Translations under genes and position numbers: made by a program
The notes under the pieces: model-generated
Databases searched by the model: none
Told to the model about the DNA's origin: nothing
What the model saw: the letters and a program-made list of their open reading frames with translations, nothing else
Assembly: GCA_002432865.1 (NCBI GenBank)
Contig: DJGX01000035.1
Location: 1 to 32,583, forward strand
Direction of reading: 5' to 3'
Origin: Cloacimonetes bacterium UBA5835
GTDB taxonomy: Bacteria; Cloacimonadota; Cloacimonadia; Cloacimonadales; Cloacimonadaceae
DNA: 32,583 nt
Part shown: one piece after another, positions 1 to 15,200 of the stretch
Position numbering within the stretch: position 1 is the first letter of the stretch
How the letters are laid out: each line of letters starts with the position of its first letter

Positions 1-38
1 AAAAAAATATGGGAATGCCAATTTTTATAATAATTTCC

Positions 39-66
39 TTGACAAATACTATATTTGATTTATAAG
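39..66 (+). promoter_or_regulatory. Sigma70-type promoter of the giant-gene operon
   Basis: A perfect -35 box TTGACA lies at 39-44 and a -10-like TATAAG at 61-66, with a 16-base spacer. The next gene start is at 253, so a transcript from about 73 would have a leader of roughly 180 bases. It is the only strong promoter-like sequence I see upstream of the three + strand genes. The assignment rests on consensus match alone. Confidence 0.6.
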
Positions 67-73
67 GGAATTA

Positions 74-195
74 GGATTGGGTGTGGTCCAATTCGAAAAT
101 AAAAAAAAAGGATTAGCAAATGAATAGTTTTAGAGAGTTGATAGAATCTAATTCTAATCAGCGGAAAAAATGCCATCGAAATTTACCTTGGCATT
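74..195 (+). promoter_or_regulatory. Structured 5' leader of the giant gene (two hairpins)
   Basis: Two stems can be drawn. The first pairs 74-80 with 88-94 (GGATTGG / CCAATTC, one G-T pair, 7-base loop) and would sit at the very 5' end of the transcript. The second pairs 169-175 with 189-195 (AATGCCA / TGGCATT, perfect 7 bp, 13-base loop). A 5'-terminal hairpin is a known way to protect mRNA from decay, which would make sense for a 20-kb message, but that role is inference. Neither stem is followed by a T run, so I do not read them as terminators. Confidence 0.35.
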
Positions 196-252
196 ACCCA
201 AGTGTATTTTACCACAATCCACAAAATTTAATCAAAAAAAAGCGAGGTGCAA

Positions 253-3200
253 ATGAAACGCAAATTTCGCACATCACTACTTTTTGTAGTGCTTTTCATA
301 ATTACTGCAACTACACTTTTTAGCCAGACTAGGGCATTTGACGATTCAGACATTGATGTCTCTCTTCAAAATGATCTTGGCGGAGTTGTAGTAGTTAATA
401 CTATTATTACAGTAACATTAACTGATCCTGAATTTAGTGCAATTAACGATCCTCCTAACGAAATATCGTCAGCCAGTGCTAGTTTTAGTCAGTTTGGAGG
501 TTCAAATTCTGTTTCTATGCTACAAGATCCGGTAACTGGTCTTTGGAGTTGTAGTTATACAGTAATTCCTGGAACTTTAGATAATGTTACAGCAAAAGTT
601 TTTGTATCTGGAAATTTTAGAAATGGTGGTTCTTCCACTATTCCTGATGATGAAACATTTACAGTTAATAATGTAACGATTACTATAACGGATCTGGATA
701 TCGATACTGTTATCCAAAATCCTGGTCCAACTGGTTATGCAATAGTCGGTTCAAGTATTGTTGTCAGTTTTACCAGCATGACTATTGATGCTGCGTCCTT
801 CTATATATATAGTGAAGATGGCATTAATATGCTTATTGGTCCTATAGCGATGGCTGGTCCTGATGCAAATAATATATTTACAGGTACTTGGAATGTAGAT
901 CCACTTACTGCTTTACCGGCAAATTCGTATGTGATAAAAGTAATTGCTTATGATAATGATATTTCACCAAATCCGGGAGAAGTTAATGATGATGTACCTG
1001 TTCCTATTGAAAGTACAGTTCCCATTGCAGGAGATCTTCTTCTATCTTATTTGGGTGTAAATGGCAATTATTCTGCGAATTATATTGCTGCTAATGATAC
1101 CATTTATGTATATGCAGAATTTAATCCGAATATATACAAAGTAACTATTGATTGGGGACATACATTTACTGGGCAGCCAGCTGTGGAGTACATTTTAGAT
1201 AATGGTATCCTTGATATTCAATATCCTATTCCAATAACAAGGATTCCATCTACAACTAATTTGGAAATTAAAATTACAGCTCTTGCAACTGAAGCTGGTA
1301 ATGTCTATACAGACGGTCTTCTCATTAATTTAAATCAGGCAAATAATCCTATTGTTCTGGATTTTACACTACCAACACTTACAGATGCAGATGTTGATCT
1401 GTATTATGATAATGATTCAGCTACCGGAAACTTAAGATTTTCTCCTGTTTCACCAGCAGTTACAGGTTATTCCGATACTAGTCCTGATCATATTGATATT
1501 ATGTTAGATTTAGCAAACTGGGGAATTCCGAATGAAATATACGGTTTGCAACTGCGTTTTGAATTTGAAGGCAGAAGCGTATATTATAGAGATTACGATC
1601 TCAACTCCTCTGATGCTAGCTATGCAGAGCCCATTTTAACTATCAAATGGGATGGTTTAGATAATGGAGCATCTCTTCCGGAAGGTACTTACGGAATTAC
1701 TTTGTGGAAATTATGGGATGAAGCAGGTAACATTCTTGACTTCAGCAACTATTATACAATTGCCGAAGAATATCCTCCTGCATCTCCTCTGTTAGATAAT
1801 AATAATGAACCACAGGTGATTCTGAACCGTATGCATGTAGTAATTGATAATACTCCTATGAACTTCTCGCAGAAACTTAATTCTCCCGATCAGGAAAATC
1901 CAGGTGCTGAGATTGTCTTTACGCACAATCATCATATTGATCATTTTACCGGAGATATTATATTTCCCGATCAAGTATATGATGAGTGGGAAAACGGCTT
2001 CAGCTCAACAACCTTTAGTTTCCAGGTGAGTCGTAATTTTACGGTTGATACTAATCAATTACGCTGGGAAAAAGGAACTTACTGGGTAATTGCTAATGAC
2101 GGTACAAATAGCTGGTATTGGTTAAATAATGTCTGGACTCAGTATACGGTCTTTGATCATTCAACGATGAGCGACAAATTGATATATCCTACTCAAACTC
2201 ATCAGTATGCCAATACAGTAAACTTTTCCTGGGATGCTACTCAGTTTGATGCTGGGACATATACAATCACAGCTTACGCTCAAGATAATGCTGGAAATAT
2301 AACTGCTTCTAATATAATAACAATTCAGAACATTTATAATTCTACAGATAGTTATTATACAGCAAACCTGGCTCTAATAGATGATATTACGATAACTTCA
2401 GAACATAATGGGGGAGCCTATAGTTTGGCTCCTTATGATACTGAAGGTGATCATAACTTTTATCTAAATAGAGATAGTTATTATACTTCCTTAGATTCGA
2501 TTGCTATTCAAATTACCGTGAATAACAAAAATTATCTGAGGACGACTAGTTCGGTACTTTTGGATTTAACTAATCTGGGTTTGGGTGAAAAATGGCTAGA
2601 TCAGGATGATTTTAGTGATTTGAATAAAGCAGAAATAACTATATCCAATGCAGAAGTGCAATCTTTGAGTTCAGCTAAAGCAGGAGAATGGATTCTTGGT
2701 ATTGTTGGCGGGAATAATTATCTTCCTGCTCATGCTTATAGTGAATACATAAATACAGATTTAGATACTCTGATTAACGATGCTGTTCCCACGCATTCGG
2801 ATATCTTTAATCTGGTTATTCCTCCCCAACCAACATATCCTGCTCAAGGTAGTGTTTCTGTTTCCGATGATAGTTTTTCTCCCGGGCATCCAAGTAGAAC
2901 ATATAATTCACAATATAATCCTGCTAATGACGGTATTCAGGATTCTACGGTGGTAACTATATCTGTTCCTTCTTCTACTTATGATCTTACCTGGAAACTA
3001 AGCATTACTAATCCTGTAAATTTAAGAGAATGGAGTAAAACAGGTACTCTTGCTTCGGATGTGTCCTTACCTGCAACAGAGTATGTCTTTGCGGGACTCA
3101 GTAACGACCTGAAAGCTATGGCTGATTCTACTGGCTATCAGGAACTGGATGTAAAACTCTATGTCCTAGTAACTCAATTTGCTGATAACGGCTATCTTGT

Positions 3201-6200
3201 AGCTACAGATCCAGCTCCCGACAGTACGGAATTAGCTATAGATAATGAAAATCCCAAACTTGAGAGTATTCCTGAAATTTACACTTATAACCACGACAGT
3301 AGATCAATTACTTTTGTTGATGATGTACCTATTCCGGTGGTTTCTGCGGCTAATAACAGTTTCGAGATTATTTTACAAACCAGCGAACCACTTAGAACCA
3401 CTAATTTGAATGAATTGGGAAACCACACTTTTCATACTTCCGGTTGGAATGTAGCAGGTGTTTTTACTGCAGATAACACACAAATAGCAGGTGTAACAGG
3501 TTCTGTAGATGAAATTAGTGCTATTCCTGGTGTGGATAACCAATATAAATTAAAAATAAGTGTTATCGGTATCTCCGGCTTGGAATATCCTAATTCCAAA
3601 ATGGTTCTGTATTTACCTTGGGATGAAGCTGGGAACCCTGGCAGATACAATAATCCCATCTATCCAGTAACACTTGATTTGTTCCACAACGATTCTGCGG
3701 AAATTTCTTTCCCCATTCATATTTTGAATGCCAGACCCTGGATCAGTAAAATCGAATTTACCAATTTCCAATCCACGGGAACTGTAGTTTATGATGAAGC
3801 CGGAAATGTTACGAATGCTATTCAGGGTTATGTAAATAATGTAGATAATACAGGAACATTAAAGGCGCAAATTTCCGGGGGTTATAACAGAAGTGTAGTA
3901 ACTAATTTTGTAGCTGATGTTTCCAGTATTTCTACTATGGCTGATGCAGCTGCTCTACCTTTGGTTAATCCTGTTGTTGATCTTGGTGGAAATGTTTTTG
4001 AACTTACTTGGAATATAACAGATATAACCCTTCCCAATTTGATTCATAATAATATAGCTAATATAACCGTTTATGCAAATTCTATGGAAGAATCTACTAA
4101 AATGCATACTACTAATAGAAGTATTGCGGTAATTGTGGATCAGGAAGTTCCGATACTCGATAATTCTTCCTTTGATGATGTAACCAACTATATTACAGCA
4201 GATGGTAATCCACAGCCCTTTACTTTCAATGTAATTGATGCACTAGCCGGAATTTATGATAATATTCCTGCTTCTATTAACCTTGCCTTTACTGAAAATG
4301 TGACTGCTACAGATTTACTTTATAATGCTGGTGCCATAACCGGTAATATTACACTGCTGGATACAACTGCAGTAAAGAACTTTGTAGCTACTCTATCGGT
4401 AAAAGATAAAACAGGAAACGAACTTGTGGAAAGCCGCTATATTAATGTAGCGCCTTCTCCTCTACCTGTTAATGTAGTAATATCTGGGGCAGTTCCCACT
4501 GCAAATCCTTACTTTAAACCTGGAACTGATATTACTGTTTCCTTTGAGGTAGAAAATTATCAACGAGCCGATAAGATAGATGTGATGCTTATCAATCAGA
4601 CCACCGATTTACAAGTTGGTAATACACAAACAATCAGTGCTCCTGATTCCAGTTTGTTTAATCTGTCATTCCCCTCAGTCAGCATTCCGCATTCTGATAC
4701 GTTATCTGCTCTTGTAGTAGTAACTTATTCAAAATACGACACGGGAACTTCTCTTTCATTGAATACTAATGCAATAAACACTGCAATTAGCGGTAATAAC
4801 TTAATTGCAGATGGTGTTGATCCTGATGGACTTCCTGTAATATCAGCTACTGATGGTTCTTTAGATTATCTTACCGCAGGAACAGATCAAATACTAAGCT
4901 TTGATATTACCGATGCCGATTCCGGAGTAAATTGGTCAACTCCTGAAATAATATTTAATCCTGCTGACGGAATTACTATTGGTGCGTTGGATATAACGGA
5001 TACTGGTAAAGCTAAATGGAATATAACTGTAGATCAAGATATTGCGGCTCAAAGAGTTGTAGCAACTATAACCGCTAACGATAATGTTGATAATACCGGA
5101 ACTCTTGTCCGCTATCTGAATATTATCCCGATTCCTGAAATTACTGTAACCGATATTTCAGTTACTGATAACGCTCCTGATAATATTGATCCTACTAATT
5201 GGTTTGTTCCTGGACACGATCTAAAAGTGAGCTTTACGGTTACTAACCCTCAACGCGTAAATCAATTATTAGTTTCTCTCACGGTCAATGGAGATCCTTT
5301 GGCTTCCCAAACCTTCAATGCAGGTGATCCCATTTTCCAAAGCAGCGATATGAATGTTTTATTCCCTGCTCTTACTGCTACAGACCTTGATGGTAAGGTT
5401 ATCAGAGCTACTATCACAGGTAATACTCTTACCTACTTAGATTCAAATGGAACAGATGTTTATACTCCGTTGAATGGTGATGGCAACTGGGATGAAATCA
5501 ATGTTGATACAAAACCTGTTATTCAAACAGTTACCTTCTATCTAGATCAGGCACATACTACCGCAGTTGATAATATTGTAAAAGAAATGAATAATGTTTA
5601 TGCAGCGGTAGAAGTGAAATCGCCGAACGATCTCATTGAGCCTGAAATTACTCTGCCCGCTATTCAGGGAACAATTACAGTTACACTAACTGCTGGTCCT
5701 CTTTCTGAAGGAACCGGTGCAGATAGAATAATCAAATACTATTATACTATTGATATCACTCAATTAGATTATTCTGCTTCAGATCTTTATACTGTAGCTA
5801 ATTTTTCATTGGATACGAAGACCATTTATGGCTATAATGCCGATAATTATCTTCACGATATGATCATAATTAGCAGTCCTGTTGTAGATCAATATGGACA
5901 AGGTACTCCCGAACGTGGCTATAGTGATGTTGGGAGAGCTCCTAACGGTTGGTTTGCTCCCGAGAATGATCTGATTACGGAATATCATTTTATCAGCACT
6001 CTTAATCCTGATGAAGTAGGTGTAATTGCAGACTTTGATAGGATTGAAGATAATGTTCCTGAAAACTGGTCAATTCCGAGTACTTTAGTTATAGATACAC
6101 CTGATGGACAACCGATAGTTATTAATCTGTCAGGTGGTAGAACAGTTAATATTTATCCATATTTAGCAACTTGGGTAACGACTCCGGATTATAGCTCTGT

Positions 6201-9200
6201 CTGGAATGCTTACTCTGATGGCGAACCCATTCAAATTGACTATAAATATTGGAGTTTCCTACCCGAAGAGATAGTAGATACTACTTGGGTGAAAGTAGAT
6301 AAGGAAGTTCCTACATACGATGAAACCAGATATTGGGTTGCTACTGCTACAGATGATAATCCTCCTGTTTATGAAATGATATCTTCTATGGGTTCTGTTA
6401 TAAATCTGTCTTTAACACCTCCCGCTCCCGGCGTTTGGGAAACTAATAGATATCTATATTTGAAAGTTGCTACAAAAGATGATGATGGAGATGCAAGTAA
6501 TCCTTATAACGGAGTAGGAGCTGGCTGGGTTAATGATCCCACAGCAGCAGGCTGGAATGTTGTCCCTTACAATACTTCTAGGATTGGTGATTACTTCTAT
6601 ACTGAATGGAAACTAAGTCCTATTACTCCGAATGATCTTGGTCCCGATTATATTCTGAACATTTACCTTCAAGGAGTTGAAGACCTAGTTGGGCATAAGA
6701 ACTATGTTGGTTCAGACCCAAGTATAGTTCCTATTCATTCTATCCAGTATGTAGCTAATGGACCTATTATTACTATGGGCTTTACTACCAGTGCGGATGA
6801 TGGAACGGCAGCTTATATGATTGCCTATCAAAAATTTGTAGGCGATGAGTTGAATACAAAGACCAGCCCTTATATCAAACCTGGTAATAATCTTGGTTTC
6901 ATCTTAAAATTGAATACAAACCGTGCTGTAAATATCCCACGGGGAGTTGCTGTTGAGTCTGTAGAACCTATACTGGTTCAAATTAACGATCCTATCGAGA
7001 TCAATGATGATAACGAAGTATGGCATGATTTGGCTATGCTGAGTGGTAATCCTTATGAGTGGTATCTGGATGATGATCTGGTAATAAATCCTGCTAAAAC
7101 AGTTAGCTCTCTGGGTTGGAAATATAAGGTTACCTATCTGATAACTTATACCGATAATACTACTACTCAGGAAACATACACTTCAAACTGGTTTAATGTT
7201 GATGTGAATAGTAAGTCACTTATGCTAATAGATCGGACTTCTCCACAATTTGTTCAGGATGGAATAGTTGTAAAGAGTGCATACTCAGTTACAGATAACT
7301 ATGTAGTTCCTGGTGAAGAAGTTGAAATTACGGTTAAATTTACCGATGAATCATCCTATAATGCAGCAACAACCAAACCGTTTGTCAGTATAGAACATCT
7401 TGATACATTTATTGAAGGTGTCCCTACTGTTTATATAGTAAATGATTCTGATATTACCTTTGATAATGATCTTAACATTTGGGTAGCTCATATCACTGGT
7501 TTTACTGCTAAAGCTAATCCTGGTATTACTTCTCAGGAAATTGTAGTTAATCTTCAAGACCCTGTATTGAACGATGTTTCCACAGCAGACAAGTTCGTAG
7601 AAGTTGCCAATGAAGGTCCTATTGTTCCTATAATTCGCGGTGCCAAATATTTAACTCAGATATATGACGGCAGCTGGGAAGAAGTAATTGTAGAACCTGT
7701 AGGGACAGGGACAATAAACTCCAAAATTGAAGTATATGTTGATGTGAAATATCCTGAATATATTGATGAAGTAAGCATTGATCCAGTTCCAGGATTTACT
7801 ATTCCTGTTAATTACACAATAAGGCCTGCTACGCAAGCAGATAAAGACCTGATTGGTAATAACAGTATAGATTATGTGGCAGTATTTGATAGTGTTTCTG
7901 CAATAGGTATGGTAGATGGTGATATTAACTTTACAGCCCATACTAAGCGTATTCCTTATAATGCAGAGATATTTACTCATACCTTTGTGTTTTCCGCACC
8001 AGTTGATATTATGGACTATATTGCTAACATCCCTGTAGTTCAAGGCAGAGATATTGACGGTACCTGGGAAAGCAATATAATCAGTCCTGAAAGAAGAATG
8101 AGAATTAGTGTTCAGGTAACAAACTTGGGAGAGAACTTCCCAAGTGCACTTCCTGCAGATATGAGCGGATGGTTTACATTAACAAGTGATCCAGCAGGAC
8201 TACTTTCAAATATACCTGCACCGGTAATTACTGATTCTCATAAAGCCACTTGGACTATCCCTGCTGCTAGTATTGCTGATCTTGATATTACACAAGCCAG
8301 TATAACTATAACCTACCAAAATATATATGGCTTAACTCAAACTATATCTCATAACTTCAATGTTGATGATATTGCTCCTCAATATGCAGGTATGCAGTTA
8401 TACTTGGGTGATGATGTAAAAGCTGATGATAGTTCAGGAAGTTTCTTCTATGACGATGTTTGGGATAGGATCAGAGTTAACTTTATTGATCTGCCTAATG
8501 TTTTTGTCGGCCTTCATAGCGTAGATGTTACTTTCATTCCTGATCCTGTAACTTATAGTTATGATCCCAGCCAATATCCTCAAGCAGCTGATGCCTTAGC
8601 TAATATGCAATATTCACCTCTTACTATTAATACTGATGGAAGTGGATATGTAGATATTACTTTTAGTGCTCCTTATACAGGAACAACTCTGGCTAATGGA
8701 CGATACATTATTACGGTAGAGAACTTGAAAGATAAGTTTGATGCCACTGTTCCTACTTTTGAGACATATTTTGACTGGCAGTATAACCCTGCAATGATGA
8801 CTCTTTACATAAATGGGACTACATCAAACTTTGAAGTAAATGTTTCTGAAGCACCTGTTAACATCATTGCTAATACAAATTCTAATGTTCCGATTCAGGG
8901 CGTAGAATTTCGTTTATTCTATGATGCTGATGGTGACGAGACCTTCACTGCAGCCGATCTTAATTATGAAATTACCAGTCACCTTGATAATACAACCGAT
9001 ATGGAATTTCCTTATGAAACGCACTGGAATATGACGGATGATTTATATGCCTTTGTTCAGGATCCGAATTATCCAAATCGTGATTATCGCGGTTTCTGGT
9101 TAAGAGCCAGCGTTATAACTCAAAATCGTGACCTCTATGATGTAGTTCAATATGTTAAGGTTTTGGATAATGTAGCTCCCGTGGCTGAACCTGATACTAC

Positions 9201-12200
9201 TGAAATTGTGAAATCTATAGATTATGCCATTACTGCTAATAACAACCTAAATATTCCTGTATCTTTCAATATCAGAGATGCTGTAACAGTTCAGGTTGAT
9301 ATTTATTCTGCAGATGTAATTGTACATACTATAAACCAGGCAATAGCTAACCCCCTTAGTGTTAATATGATTAACTGGGATTTTAATGGCTTCCTTCCTG
9401 GAAATTATACTACAACGGTAACATCTTGGGATTACATTGGCAATTCCTCTGTTACACCTGGACCGAATATTCTTCTGGAAAATGACATTAGTAACGCAAT
9501 AGCTACTGTTAATATTCTAAAGCACGAAGATATCAATGATGAAGAAATTATTAACAGCATAGAATTTGCCTCCAACCCTGTTGATGATGCCAATGATTAT
9601 ATTATTCTGGAAGGTAGAATTACAAATCCTACTTCTACCAGCGGACCTCTAAATGGTATTGCTTCTGTAACCTTCGGAGTGAAGATTGTTGATAATACTG
9701 GTACGAATGCTGATGTTAATATTGCTCCTGTTCCCAATGATGTTAGTAATCAACCTCAAATTCCTACTACCGGAATTATAACAAGTAATCTGATTTATAT
9801 TGATCCGGTTGATAATGTAGCCATTATCCGTCTTGCTATTCCGAACAGTTTCTTTGCTCCCTATATGGTGAACGGAACTGACTATACCTTTAATTTCAAT
9901 ATGGCTTTCACACCAACTGCGATGTATACAGGTATTGATCTTCCAGAACAACCATATAGCTGGTTTAGTGTTGATCAGCTTGCTCCTCAGGTTACCTTAA
10001 ACAATATTTCAACGATTGATCCGGTTTCCTGGGCTCCTGGAAAACAAGGTTCATTCAGTGTAACTCCTGTGAATCCTATTTATGATAATGCTACAGAGAT
10101 TGATAATACATTACTTGAGTGGAGTGTAGATGGAACCAACTGGTTTGCTACAGTTCCTCAATTAAGTTACGATGCATTAACTGGTGTCTATAAAGCATTG
10201 AACTGGAATATTGCTGGTGGCTCTGTAAACACTTTCTTGGGTGAAAACTATTTCGGACCTGTTCAGATTAGGGTAACTGTTACCGATAATAAGGGAAATG
10301 CAGCTACACTGAATTTGAGTACACCTATTAATGTAGATAATCAAGCACCCGAAACCAGATTTACTCATATTATTCATTCTGTCAATTATCCGAATCTTAC
10401 AGAGATTACGGATATTCCTAATGCTCCAGATGAAATATCTATTGTAACCAGTTCTCAGCAGGGAACCAATGGTGCTTCCAATCTCAGGTTATTTGTTGAT
10501 GCCAGCACTCTTGGAACCGATAATGTGATGCCTTTGATGATGTATCAGAGAACTCCTGATGGAAACTGGCAACCTGTAGAATATGACCACGAGGCATGGA
10601 ATCTAGGTAATAGTACCTATCCAGAACTCTTTGAGTTTGAGATTCCTTTTGATTTGTTGTCTGCTGGTCAACATAGATTTGTGGTAGTGCGTAAGGATGC
10701 TATGGGCAATCTGGAAGGAGATAAGGCCTCCGAAACAGTTGCTTATAATAATAAACTAAGCAATGCTGAAAAACTTGCCGCTACTGATTTGATAGTTAAT
10801 GTTACCAGTATTGATGATGTTATTGCTTCTATTGAGTATCCTGAAGATATGGCATTTATTAGCGGTAAAAAAGCTTTAACAGCTAACACAACTGATAACA
10901 ACGCAGTGGAATATATCCGTTTTGAACAGAAGGTAAATGATGTCTGGCAACCTATAGCCACTGTTGCTAAAGCCACAACTCAAACCATTACTTTTGATCT
11001 GGATATAGATCAGCTGCTTTGGGCTCCAGGTGTTCATTTGATCGCTAATGGCAATGTTTTAGGTGAACTTGTTTATGATGGAAATTCCTGGAATGGTAGT
11101 TTTGAGCTGAATGTAGGAACTACCTATAATTTCCGATATGGCATTGATTTAAATAACAATGGAACATGGGATCAGAATGAACCTTTGGTTGAAGATATAC
11201 ATGGTTTCACAACATTTACTCCAATGCCTTGGACAATTAACTTTAACAGCATTGATTATGCACAAGGCATTCACGAATTCCGGGCTGTTCCTTTAGATAT
11301 AGCGGGAAATGAGCTTGAACATTATCAGGCACCTTCCAGTTATATGATTATAGATAATATAGCTCCTGTTATCAATAATATTACTTCTGTTGGTAATGTT
11401 ACAAATGCTACTCCTGGTAATAATGTAGATTTCGTTACTGATGTAGAAGAACTTTTGGTTGCTGCGGATGACATAGTTGGAGTTATGTATCAATATAGCG
11501 GAATTCCAGCCAGTGAGATGAACCGTCAATGGAATATCTTTGATCAGTCAGTTCAAATGGCTGGAAATTATCCTGTAACTTGGCAAGCGCCGAATCCCTT
11601 GTTTGATAATCTGGATAACAACGCTAATGGTTTAGTAGATGAAGCTGAAGAAGCAAATTCTACTTACTACATTCGTTCAATTGCATTTGATAAAGCAGGG
11701 AATTTTGCTGTTTCTACTGAATTTGCAGTTAATGTTGATACCAGCCCTGCCAAGATGGCGCTTACTAAGATTGAAGATGTATTGCTTGCTTCTACAAATT
11801 ATATTTACACTATTAATGCAGATTTAACTAATGTACCTTTAACTGCTACGGAAATACCTACTGGTTTTGATCCTGCAGTAGAAGCTGAATTCTTCTATCA
11901 GTACAAAGCTGAAGTTACAGATACCTGGCCCAATAACTGGACGCAAATTGGACAAAGAGTTAATGTGATTAATTCGGAAGCTACTGTAGAACTTGATGTT
12001 ATTCAAGAAGGATATTATCAGATTCAAGTTATTGCTTATGATGCTCTTGGCAATAATGAAGCAACGGTTACTACTGTAATCTTTAATGATGTAACCGGTC
12101 CGGAAATCACTTTTACGCAAGTTGGTACCCGTCCTGTTATATCCGAAGAGTATGCCTTTGCCAATAATGCTAATAACTTCAACGGATTACTGCAAGCGCA

Positions 12201-15200
12201 TCTCTCTGATATTACCGAGGTTAATTCTATAACCTTTGAATACTCCACAACTGGTATCGATAATTGGGTAAATATAACAACTCTTGGCGCAGGTTCTATT
12301 GTTCCTGATGGAACTGGAGGTGGAACGATCACTTATAATGGATGGGATTATCCTCCTTTCCGTGCTCCAGTTCTATATTTGAGAGCTATTGCTCAAGATT
12401 CCGATGCCAATAATATGGCAACCGAAATTATCAAACTCTATGTAGATGCTCTTGCACCTAATGCTGAAGTAGTGAGCTTGACCAATACAATGTATGATAA
12501 CAAGATGGCTGTAGATAGAACTCAGGATGTAACTATTACCCTCAATTACACGGAGTTGAATAATGACGGTTTGCTTGATATCGCTAAGGTTAAGATTCGC
12601 TTCTATGATTCAGCAGGGAATTTAGCATTGCATAGGAATAAAAATTATAATGATGTTGGTATGGCTGAGACAGTATTTACTTTCACACCTGTCCAAATGG
12701 CAGGTATGACAGAAGGACTCTATCACCTTACTGTTGTGCTGGAGGATTTTGCAGGTAACACTGTAACCTTGCAGCCAGCAGATTATCAAATGATGTACTT
12801 TGATGTTTATCCTCCTGCTATTCAAAGTGTTACATCTCTTGCCCCTAATGTGAATAATACTGTTGCCTATAATCATCCGATTACTTTCAAAGTAAATTAT
12901 AAAGATTTCATTGGAATACCTTTGGATGCTTTAAAGGTTAGGTTCAAGATCAATAACATAGTACGCGATTCAGTCCAAACATATACTTCAATTGATAGTA
13001 CTAATATCACCTTTACCTGGACTCCAATTGATTTTGATAACCATTTTGCCAATGGCAATATGAATGATATCGTAGTAAGTGCAGAACTTTCTTTGAAGGA
13101 CTATATGGAGCATATTTCTCCCATAGAAAACTTCAATATAAATGTGACTTATGGTATTCCTAATGTAGCTCGCATTATGGCTATCACAGATGTTCAGAAC
13201 GGTGAACCAACTATTCATTATGTGAATTGGAATAATCCTGCCGATCTAAACATTGGATTGATTAATGAAGCAGTTGGAATGAATCAAGATGGAACCGGAA
13301 CTCCTATTAAGCTATATGCTTATGTTCCTCATAATGCTGAAATTCCAGCCAGTATTTCTTTCTCATACAGAGCTATTGGTAATTCCAACTGGTCTCCTAT
13401 TACCACTATCGCTAATGGTGATCCATCCTGGGATTTCATTGATCCATCATTTACAGGACAATTCCAAAGCCAGTTCACGGCTAATTGGGATATTGTAGGA
13501 TTAGATAGTGGAACTTATGAAGTTCAAGCTACCAGTAATTACAATCCTGGTTCTACTACTTCTATAATCACTGTAAATATCTACAATGGTTCTATTATTC
13601 CTCAGGTTGCCGTTGCCAACATAGAAGCAGGAAATATTGTCCAACGCGGTGAGACATATACCCTCACTTCCAATTTCACTAATACCGATTATTTGAGTGC
13701 AGTTCGTTACCGTTATCGTTATGTAAATGTAAATGGTAATGACATAACTCCAGTTAGTAGTTGGACTGATTTTGGAGATGATCAAAATGGTGGTGTGCCT
13801 ACCGAAGTCTGGAATAATGCTACCACAAATTACAGCTACGATTGGTTTGTAGCTCCGTATTATCTGTTTAATAATACAATGCAGATTGTGGCTCAGGCAA
13901 AAGATATTTGGGGAACTGTTACTCCAATTTCCAGTGTAATAACCGGTAATGCTTATGCGATTGCCAATATTAGAGATACCCAAGCACCAGATGTTGCTAT
14001 TAGCTACATTTGGAATGGTTTAACTGATCCTGAATGGGTTAGCGGTGTTGTTGATTCCACGCTGACTATTACTGCAAACATAACCAGCGATGTAATGCTT
14101 GCTGATTTAGCAAGAGTTGAATTCCAATTCAATAATGTCTTAATCGGCTCTGTGAATGCAGTAAATGGTATCCTGCTCAACAATATGGCTCAAATTGTCT
14201 GGAACGAAATACCCCAAGCTACAAATGTTACTAACGGTGTATTGAAAGTGATAACTTACGATGTGTATGGTAATACCAACGAAGTTACTAAGACTCTGAA
14301 TATTGATAATGTATTACCAACTGCTACATTTACGATTCCAGAAGAAATTGAAAGAGGAACTACTCTTGTTCTAAATGCTAATCCTATAGATAACCTTTCA
14401 GGTCTGCTGAATGTATCTTATGTTTATGCTCCAGTTACAGTTCCGGCTTCTCCTTGGATTCCTATTGAGATAGTTGTAGAAACACCTTGGACTTATTCCT
14501 GGAATGTTCCTGAAGATTTAATCTTTGGTGCAGAATATATCGTTCAAGCTACGGTCACTGATAATGTTGGTAATATTCTTGAAGTTACCGATACCTTTAC
14601 AGTGGTTGATAATCAGACCCCAATGCAAATTATAAGTGTAGCTGGTCATATTCCTGTAAATGGAATTATACCGGTTCGCTTACATAATAATGTGAATGTA
14701 GTAATGCAAGTGAATGATATTAGCATTCCTCGGGTGGAATATGTTATTCGTGCTGTGGGTGCAACGGATTGGACACATCTGGAATATGCAGATGTAGCTG
14801 GAACTAATGCCAATGTTCTTCTAACAGATGTGCTAACAGCTTACGCTGAAGGAAATTATGAACTTGGTGTCCGTGCTCGCGAAGCAAGAATAACTCTTGG
14901 TCAGGTCTCTGATATGGTAACCATAACGCTTGATCATAGCTTAGCAATTGCAGCTACGGAAACAGTTCCTGCAAGTAACGGTTTCTTCAATGGAGAGACC
15001 TTTACGGTAAACTTCACTGTAAATACTGATGATGAAATTGATGCAAATAGTATTGCTCTTCAATATCATATTCTCGGTATTGATGGAGCAAATGATCCTT
15101 GGCGTGATCCTGAGCTGGGTAATGCAGAAGTTACCAGAACAGGAACTAACACTTACCTTGCTACATTTAGCGAAATAGAAATATACCATCACGACAATGT

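Noticed and set aside
120..323. A 67-codon frame in the leader of the giant gene, with a fair ribosome site.
   Set aside because: The composition is not protein-like, it overlaps the real start, and it has no recognisable family. Kept only as a possible leader frame in the findings.
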